From positions 11,394 through 47,891 of the forward strand of contig JH153568.1 in NCBI GenBank assembly GCA_000226015.1: DNA of 36,498 nucleotides, in the 5' to 3' direction. Both the position numbers and the translations under genes were made by a program. Source of the DNA: Mnemiopsis leidyi. Lineage: Eukaryota > Ctenophora > Tentaculata > Lobata > Bolinopsidae. The notes under the pieces were generated by a model. It was not told where the DNA came from. It ran no database searches and worked only from the letters and a program-made list of their open reading frames with translations. Shown piece after piece: positions 31,401 to 36,498 of the stretch. Position 1 is the stretch's first letter, and each line of letters starts with the position of its first letter.

Positions 31401-34055
31401 TCTCGTAAAAACAGAGTCCATGATTCTTCTCTTGGCAACCCAGATATCGGTTCCAGGATCAACTAAAATTCCGTGATTTCAGAAGGCCCGGACTCCCGCA
31501 CACTTCCCCATTCGATCTCGAAGTATGGATCGCTTCCAAAACTTATTTCGGTCAGTCAGAACCTTTGGGATGACACCCAAATCCACAGTTATAATCAAGT
31601 TTCTGTTGAAAATAGCGAAATAGACAGTTTCTTTGCCCAAGTCTTTCCGAAATTGGCTTAGCAATCGTGCAACATTGAGACTTGGTGACTTGGCAATTCT
31701 AACATTGAACTCAGGAAGATGAGCCATGAACCATTTCACGGAGATCGGCGTGGGAAATGTGACTAAGTTTCGATACTTTCGTCGTTTCCAGAAGAGATTA
31801 AAATTCAAAAAGAAGTTACTTGAAAGGAGAATAGCCAAAATTTTCAAAAGAATGATCTCGACATCTGTTGAGCCTAGAAGGAAACAAAAGAAATTGGAAA
31901 GGGTAAACAATTCCAATCTGCTGGGCACAACTTAGAAACGAATAGGCAAAATCTTGCAACTTATGATACAAACTCATATCTCTATTAATATGTAGCAAGG
32001 AAACTGTGTCATGGTTATGCTATTTCGAGAGATACAGTGTTTGGAGAATATATACTCTGCCGGGTGGTGTAGTGGTACTAGCACTCGCTTCCCACGCCGA
32101 GGACCGGGTGTTCGAAACCCGTCCGAGGCAGGCAGTCCAGGCCACCAAGCTGTGATTGGTACAGGATTTATCCTGGAATTTAATCTCGGAGGATATCAGT
32201 GACGCGAATCCCACTTCGGTGTAATGTCTATTCCATTCAGAATGAGTTTGAACTTGCATATCAGGTGATAATGAATTCTGCTTGGTACTCACCAGCTCCT
32301 TAAGATGTCCGTACACGGAATATTTCGGAAGTTGTACGAGTTAAATTTTTTTTCTTCTTAGCATTTAAACTTCTTTCGGTTTCATTACGTTTGCCCAGCC
32401 CGGCGAAGGGTCGGTACTAGTGCTTCTGCGTGATATTTGATTAATAAAGGGATTCCAAATACACGTTTCTCTGTAGACTGAAATTTGTGGTGATATTCAA
32501 GAGGATTGCCATAATTTTGGATACTGCATAAATGCATTAAATAGTTAGACTTAAATACTAATACTGAAAGAGCTTCGAATACAAAATCTTCGGTTCTTTA
32601 AATCTAGTCCGGGTTTACTAACAAAGTTGTAAGTTACTGTATAGTCTGATTTTTCCGCCAGAGGGCGGGTTTCCTACCAGTATGTTAAAATTATCTGGCT
32701 TAAAACACTCAACAAATTGCCACAAACGGCAAAATCTTGAATTCCTACGTAGAGCGCACAATGTTTGGCAACTTGCCAAATAAGAATCAAAAGAATTCGT
32801 GCAGTTGAATTCAAATCATTGTCAAGGAAATTGTGTAGATTCCAATTCTTGACGCACTTAGTGTAATGACCACTGTGTTCCAAAATGCCCAGAAAACCAC
32901 TTTAGTGCCAAAAACTGAAAGATAATTGTTGTTCAGCTGTGAAAGAAAATAAAGTGGTGAAGAAAACAGTAAGCGCTGTAAAAAAGCACAGCTACATTTC
33001 AAGGCTATACGAGAAAGCTGTTTTAAAACTGTCACAAGAATCACAATCCACACACATCCACACCCTGCAACCATCACTGCAATCACAATCCACAAAAATC
33101 GACAGAAGCCATTCAGGTACACGCTTCACTTTACATTTGAGGAAATTCTATCTCGGTTCACTTGAGCCATCATTCTATTGTTGGCACGTTCAATGTGTTT
33201 GTAGTTAGAAGTTTAACTATTGAGTTAGGATCAGTTGGTCTGCTTTCCCGGCTAAACCTTTCGTATAACTTAATCAACATAATGAACACTCGATTTATTT
33301 TGTCCAACTGCCAAGCCGAGAAGACTTTTCACCTTCAAAACAAACGATTAAGCAGCTACAAAAAAATCGACAAATCGATACTAACCAATGTTTTATGTTT
33401 TCGTAACAACACTTTCGGAAATACAATTAAGTATCGGACGGATATCTCAACACAGTCCTAAATCTGCCAAGGCTTAAAAACTCTTGTGCGGTTTAATCGC
33501 AAAGCTCAGCATTTTTATCAAAGCAGACATCACTGACCACATTGCACCGCTTTCTCATACTCCTGCGATATCTTAAATTTTTAATTTTGAGAGATAAAGT
33601 TTAGTATGTACCAGTTACTCTAATGATGTGATATTTCAGGAGCCCCAAAAAGAAGAGGTAGACCTAGGAAGACTTCGATCACGACGGACAAGTCATTCAA
33701 GAGAAAGAAAACTGCTAAGCGGTTAGAAAATATCATCTTTTTTGAGAAGATAATCTTTTTATATCCTTTAGTAGATAATTGTCCCTTCCAAAATTCGAAG
33801 ATTAGATAATTATTTTGGTTACAATAGTATTGTCCTTGTAGTTGTAACTGTTAAGAAAATAAATGTATTTCTAGTTATATCCAAATGAACTGAGAAGTGA
33901 GAACTGACCTAACAATTTCCAGATCGAGCGACGAGCAGAGTTACATCCCCACGACGAGTCGACTGAACAGTTTGGACGTAATCGAGAACATTGAAAACGA
34001 GATAAATCAAGTTCTCCGCGATTGCAGTCCCAGTCCAACCAACTTCAATCATTGA
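16538..34055 (+). CDS. ZCWPW1: histone-methylation reader ZCWPW1 (CW + PWWP)
   Basis: In vertebrates ZCWPW1 reads H3K4me3 (CW) plus H3K36me3 (PWWP), marks set by PRDM9, and aids meiotic break repair. Sixteen coding exons: 16538-16633, 16830-17082, 17370-17627, 17900-18895, 19047-19360, 20050-20187, 21045-21242, 21369-21444, 22456-22560, 26664-26759, 27335-27444, 28611-28718, 29556-29630, 29885-29963, 33640-33721, 33923-34055. Total 3117 nt, 1038 aa, phases consistent. Residues 1-776 are low-complexity: SPK repeats (about 178-202), a Ser/Asn/Glu-rich exon 4, a KKGKK tail and an AT-hook RPRGRP (about 710-715). The CW finger is about 778-826, with C783, C786, C807, C818 and W780/W789. The PWWP domain is about 842-935 (LVWGKMQGYPWWPG, then KYHVTFFG). 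A second AT-hook KRRGRPRK is at about 971-978; the end is SLDVIENIENEI. The N-terminus is much longer than in human ZCWPW1. Within exons 10-11 only the last repeat copy gives the normal domain. Confidence 0.92.
18869..18900 (+). other. alternative donors at the end of ZCWPW1 exon 4
   Basis: Two GT donors of the same phase exist: AAA|gtaaaa at 18868/18869 and ACAA|gttaga at 18895/18896. Both leave one base that joins GC of exon 5 (19047) to make a serine, giving KKS-LNAPDE or NTS-LNAPDE. If neither is used, the frame stops at TAG 18898-18900, giving a C-terminally truncated protein of about 535 aa without CW or PWWP. The choice adds or removes 9 residues. Confidence 0.6.
20925..20990 (+). repeat. 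short tandem repeat in ZCWPW1 intron 6
   Basis: Imperfect tandem copies of a gatagagaggttaagtaatt motif, with partial units between them. Confidence 0.7.
22389..22455 (+). repeat. (CTTTCA)n forming the CW-exon pyrimidine tract
   Basis: About eleven copies of the hexamer ctttca (two changed to ctttaa) run directly into the ctttcag acceptor of exon 9, which encodes the CW finger. The microsatellite therefore is the polypyrimidine tract. AG appears only at the final unit, so the acceptor itself is unique. Confidence 0.9.
22742..22906 (+). repeat. three tandem copies of a ~60-bp unit
   Basis: The block aaatcaaacttctg...gctaacacagttattagctc recurs at 22748, 22806 and 22867; the first copy lacks a few bases and the third diverges. 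It lies in intron 9 of ZCWPW1. Confidence 0.85.
23700..24021 (+). repeat. 14-bp minisatellite, 23 units
   Basis: The unit is gtggagtatacaat (A) or gtggagtatgcaat (G); unit 2 begins ggg. The order is A, A-variant, A, GGG, AAA, G, AA, GGG, AAAAAAA, G. Because 14 is not a multiple of 3 and no frame contains a stop, all six frames stay open across the array, giving false ORFs of 100-150 codons. It lies in the 4.1-kb intron 9 of ZCWPW1, so I do not call it coding. Intron sequence around it (22907-23699 and 24022-25071) shows nothing else recognised. Confidence 0.95.
25072..25335 (+). repeat. degenerate catcagtacctg/tttcagtacatg minisatellite
   Basis: An array of imperfect units: tagctgcatcaa at the left, then cctgtttcagtacatgcatt and attacatgtttcagtacc, then tagctacatcag at the right. 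Open in one plus frame but compositionally repetitive and intronic. Confidence 0.8.
25478..25533 (+). repeat. perfect 28-bp tandem duplication with TGACGTCA
   Basis: Two identical adjacent 28-bp units, 25478-25505 and 25506-25533, each starting ctgacgtcactagagagg and carrying the palindrome tgacgtca (CRE/ATF consensus). Identity suggests a recent duplication. Intronic in ZCWPW1; the rest of this intron to about 26320 shows nothing else recognised. Confidence 0.85.
26325..26663 (+). repeat. five upstream copies of the exon-10 splice acceptor and exon start
   Basis: Each unit holds atatttcag (or catttcag) followed by the first ~32 bases of exon 10 (ataagaggtacaataattg then taacgctccacaa) and a ~25-bp linker. 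Exon-like starts lie at 26342, 26408, 26474, 26532, 26598; the functional copy is 26664. Spacing is 66, 66, 66, 58... more exactly 66, 66, 58, 66, 66. From the copies at 26532 and 26598 the frame stays open into exon 10, adding 44 or 22 residues. From 26342-26474 the 58-bp unit shifts the frame to a TAA in the fourth copy. The unit encodes DKRYNNCNAPQ, which includes the last CW zinc cysteine. Confidence 0.92.
27079..27334 (+). repeat. three upstream copies of the PWWP-exon acceptor and start
   Basis: Units of 87 bp hold tttctgcag followed by ggtccctagtttgggg and the PWWP signature. Exon-like starts lie at 27161 and 27248, with the functional start at 27335. An older partial copy begins near 27080 after atattttag; it has TAA within gttaaccc, where the others read gttacccc, so it is dead. 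From 27161 and 27248 the frame is open into exon 11 and would add 58 or 29 residues, each repeating SLVWGKMQGYPWW. The 27161 copy has L where the others have P after WW. Confidence 0.92.
27445..28610 (+). other. ZCWPW1 intron 11, nothing recognised
   Basis: About 1.2 kb of AT-rich intron between the two PWWP exons. Short repeats of cacgccac-type words occur around 27915-27990. No ORF, RNA or mobile element was recognised. Confidence 0.5.
28719..29555 (+). other. ZCWPW1 intron 12
   Basis: The 3' part contains about 32 bp (29490-29523) that, on the minus strand, resembles the sequence just upstream of the TATDN2 start (5776-5815): acgaatctct-acgaacgg then a tccag. Otherwise nothing recognised. 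The exon 13 acceptor is cttctttag at 29547-29555. Confidence 0.5.
30350..31928 (-). pseudogene. cytochrome P450 pseudogene (CYP46-like), antisense in intron
   Basis: Read on the minus strand, this has P450 landmarks in order over about 525 codons with no introns. There is an N-terminal hydrophobic anchor near 31840. The I-helix LSAGMETTS (AGxET) is at about 30930 and the K-helix ETLR at about 30760. The PERF-type DPERF precedes the heme-binding FSIGPRNCIGQ (FxxGxRxCxG), and the protein ends VNVRVISR at stop 30350-30352. It is broken three times: an in-frame TGA at 31479-31481, a frame change near 31110-31135 and a second near 30685-30695, each shift equivalent to losing one base. The C-terminal region resembles CYP46A (clan 4) most, from memory. 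Lack of introns fits a retrocopy. A tiny intron near 31120 or assembly errors could explain one break, but not all. Confidence 0.85.
32058..32330 (+). mobile_element. tRNA-derived SINE
   Basis: The head (32058-32130, 73 nt) has a Pol III A box tggtgtagtgg and a B box ggtgttcgaaacc. Its T arm is perfect (cgggt, loop gttcgaa, acccg), and the anticodon-loop-like ttcccac would give CCC (Gly). The acceptor stem pairs only partly (tgcc with ggca), so it is not a working tRNA. About 200 bp of unrelated body follows (32131 to about 32330). The exact 3' end, tail and target duplication were not resolved. Confidence 0.7.
32331..33639 (+). other. rest of ZCWPW1 intron 14
   Basis: No gene recognised. 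A minus-strand frame at 33122-32811 is hydrophobic but shows no family motif, and the plus-strand frames here are unremarkable. Confidence 0.45.
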
Positions 34056-35700
34056 ACAGACTAACCGTTGAAAACGTCGTTATCACCACAGTGTAATTGG
34101 TGTGGCGATCATGTTGAAATTTTGGTTGAAAATGAGCTGCAGTTGAAATATCCGGGGACCGGTCTACTGTGTACAGTATGTTAACAGTATAGCCGTGGTT
34201 AATCAAGTGAACTTTTTTTACCCACAAATTCTTTGAGCATTCTCTCATCATTCGCAAGATTTCTGACAAGATTTGATTGAAGTCGTGTGGGACATGTACA
34301 ATGTACAATGTACAATGTACATACTACTGCCAGTGTTGTACCGGATACGATCCACGGATTGGTATGTGTTCCATTTAAATGTTGATGTAGCTTAAATGAC
34401 GCTGACGTGGAATTAAAGAAGAGTATTTAGAACAGGTGTTTTAGTGTAGGTCTTGTGATTATTGTAAAATATGTATTAAGACGATTTACATGTGTTGTTG
34501 TGTTATTACAGGTTATTACCATTAAATTATTCTTTTTAAGTAAATTTATTTTGAAGTATCTATTTGATCTTTGTTGTCGGCCAATCTTAATAATACAAAT
34601 GACGGTTTAGTTTAAATCGTAGGATGCTTGCACAATTTGTTTACTAATAGTAAAAGTTATATATGATCATGATCAAATATTTGGTTCATCGTACTCATCA
34701 CTTAAACTCATATTTAGTCACTATCCCTTGACTTCTAGGTATGTATAGATCAAACAATTCGAGGGAAAATGAACATTTCATGCATATTTGATATTTGAAC
34801 AACTCACTGTCAATGCTTTCTTTATATTATAGTAATAAATAACTATAGGGTCTCAAGTACGGCCGCAAGGTGTATGGGTTGTTTTCAAAATGAACTCCAA
34901 ATCTTATATGATGAGAGACAATACCTGTCGGTCAATTTATTAAACGTCTTGTGATTACTTATATATATTAGATCAAGAGGACGTATTAAACGAACTTATT
35001 GACTTATTATATATTTGTTCATAGGAAACAGTTAAACTTAAAGGAATTCCTGTTAATTTTAGTAAAGGATCCTTAGTCAGTGAATTTTTGCTCATTTTTG
35101 TAGATAACTATTAGTTAATAAATGTGACAAAATGCCAATGATTTATATTTCCGAAATATAGTTCAGTTCATTATACGTAAAAATCAATTTTAAAGAGCGC
35201 CTTTTCACTGTCCAAAGTATATCGTACAATGTCACCAAGTAGTTTCAATTTCACAAATATCTTATCGGTATTTACATTTCATATTCACCCAGAAATAGCA
35301 TTTTAGTTTTACAACTGCAAGTCTGAAGTCAGTTCAAAATCAATATTTTGTCAATAGATAATACTAAAAAGAAGTATTTCGTGCCTTATAAATATATATT
35401 ATGTTCGGTACAGTAACGTAAACCGCGGTGTCCATGATACTGATTGGTCCACGAATTATCTGCAAGTGCAATTGAGTTTCATCCATAATCGCTTAGTCTC
35501 AATATTTGAGTTTCAATTCAAAATGTTATCGTTTGAATCTGGTCGCTTTTAGAAAATTGTGTTTGAATATACCAGATAATGATATGTTAATTATAAATAT
35601 AATCATCAATCATTAATCATGAGTATAATTACTGAGTCCCGTTATAATTATATCGATAAAATACGGTCTCTTGACCTTCATTTGCAAATTGTATGTAAAT
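34056..35700 (+). other. ZCWPW1 3' flank
   Basis: AT-rich DNA after the ZCWPW1 stop. A short gtacaat tandem lies at about 34297-34322. Possible polyadenylation signals are attaaa at 34412 and aataaa at 34834. No other gene recognised. Confidence 0.5.
34834..34839 (+). promoter_or_regulatory. candidate polyadenylation signal
   Basis: AATAAA about 780 bp after the ZCWPW1 stop codon. In AT-rich DNA this hexamer is expected by chance, so support is weak; attaaa at 34412-34417 is an alternative. Confidence 0.25.
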
Positions 35701-35809
35701 GTAATGGCTAAGCCCACATACTTAGCCCTGTGGCTCACGCCCTATCAGGGCACTGTGTCAATGTGCAATGTGACCATCCCAATTTCGCACAGGGATATAC
35801 GTGTAGTCA

Positions 35810-36014
35810 ACGGGCGATGCGCGTCTAGAATTTCTCCGAAATTTCTCCGAAATTCGCCAGGCCAGAAATGCGTGACAGCGCGTGATGGCCGCGACAGTAG
35901 GTTATATTATCAACCTACAAGGATAAATTAGACAAGGTTTGACGAGATCATATCCGTCTACCGTTGGGTATCTCCTTGTAAGTTGATAACCTACTGTCGC
36001 GGCCATCACGCGCT
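35810..36014. repeat. dispersed GC-rich repeat, inverted pair (copy 3)
   Basis: 35810-35922 matches copies 1 and 2 (gatgcgcgtctagaatttc through gtaggttatattatcaacc). A partial copy in the opposite orientation follows at 35974-36014 (ttgataacctactgtcgcgg then ccatcacgcgct). Between them, 35940-35965 is a foldback-arm block (gacgagatcatatccgtcta). The whole is therefore a foldback with about 45-bp arms. It joins the arm block and the gatgcgcg block in one unit, which suggests that the scattered pieces elsewhere belong to a single family. Confidence 0.8.
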
Positions 36015-36498
36015 CTCATTAGGGGGTGTACGGTGATTCGCCAACTAGCGCAGAGTGCAATAAAATCGATACCATTATGCTAGGTTTGATGACTTCTTTC
36101 AAGAAAAACCAAAATTTTGAATAAAAATTTTAATTGGTCACGTGACCCGACCCACGTGACTTAGGGCTACTGCGCGCGCAGTTGAAAATATTGTCAGATT
36201 GCTTCTTTACGATTTGGAAAACTGACAATGAATCGAGCGCTAATAAGTATAACGCGACGTCACACGGTGCTCAGGCTGTCCGGTCCCAATGATTTTGATC
36301 CAGTACTGAACGTGCGCTTGCAGTGTTAGGAGCTTGAGCAGGATTTTATTCGTGACCTATCTCTTTTGGCCTTAAATTTTTGCTTTAGTTTTTGTCCCTC
36401 ATTAGGTTTTACTTATATGTTGTATTTCTTAGCAATTTAAATTTTACTTGGCCTTTGTTAATTTCCATTACACAGTTTTGCATCGTACTTAAATAGCC
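36015..36498. other. window end, nothing recognised
   Basis: The first part still has CG-rich words similar to the repeat family (gcgcgcagttgaaaatattg). The last 200 bp are AT-rich without recognised features. Confidence 0.45.

Noticed and set aside
32058..32130. Functional tRNA-Gly gene
   Set aside because: The acceptor stem has mismatches at consecutive positions and does not fit the T-arm spacing; a SINE head explains it better.
32650..32675. CTCF-like ccgccagagggcggg word
   Set aside because: A single short match with no support; many non-vertebrate lineages lack CTCF and the phylum is unknown.
32811..33122. Minus-strand hydrophobic ORF as a membrane protein
   Set aside because: No family motif, no splice partners seen, and it is a chance-length frame inside an intron.

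Overview
This is animal (metazoan) genomic DNA. The genes have many short exons joined by introns with canonical GT..AG ends, and the three gene families found are animal-type. The phylum cannot be fixed from the window; a non-vertebrate is likely. I rebuilt three spliced genes by hand, and in each the exon phases close to a whole number of codons: TATDN2 (782 aa), HGS/Hrs (777 aa) and ZCWPW1 (1038 aa).

Layout. Positions 1-1860 are gene-poor and rich in GC-rich inverted repeats. The minus strand from 11939 down to 1861 carries HGS (endosomal ESCRT-0 subunit), then TATDN2 (TatD-type metal-dependent nuclease), with only about 425 bp between the HGS stop and the TATDN2 start. Positions 11950-16537 form a repeat block: a complete hAT-like MITE with a perfect 8-bp target duplication, a partial copy of it in the opposite orientation, a direct duplication next to a 12-N assembly gap, and a decayed retroelement fragment. 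The plus strand 16538-34055 carries ZCWPW1, a dual histone-methylation reader (CW zinc finger plus PWWP) with a long low-complexity N-terminus and two AT-hooks. Intron 14 of ZCWPW1 holds, antisense, a broken intronless cytochrome P450 and a tRNA-derived SINE. The end of the window again carries the GC-rich repeats seen at the start and in the middle.

The most unusual structure is inside ZCWPW1. The two consecutive exons that join the CW finger to the PWWP domain (exons 10 and 11) are each preceded by a ladder of tandem copies of their own 3' splice site plus the first part of the exon: six copies with a 66-bp period for exon 10, and four of about 87 bp for exon 11. Both periods are multiples of three. 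The nearest two upstream acceptors of each ladder read without a stop into the real exon, so alternative acceptor choice could add whole 22- or 29-residue modules to the reader domain. The acceptor of the preceding CW exon is itself an expanded hexanucleotide pyrimidine repeat.

The three genes do not form an obvious pathway together (endosomal sorting, nuclease, meiotic chromatin reader). All three start codons lie 8-10 nt after a 3'-splice-site-like AG, which fits short 5'UTR introns or spliced-leader trans-splicing. Exon boundaries are inferred by eye from splice consensus and family similarity; no transcript data were available.
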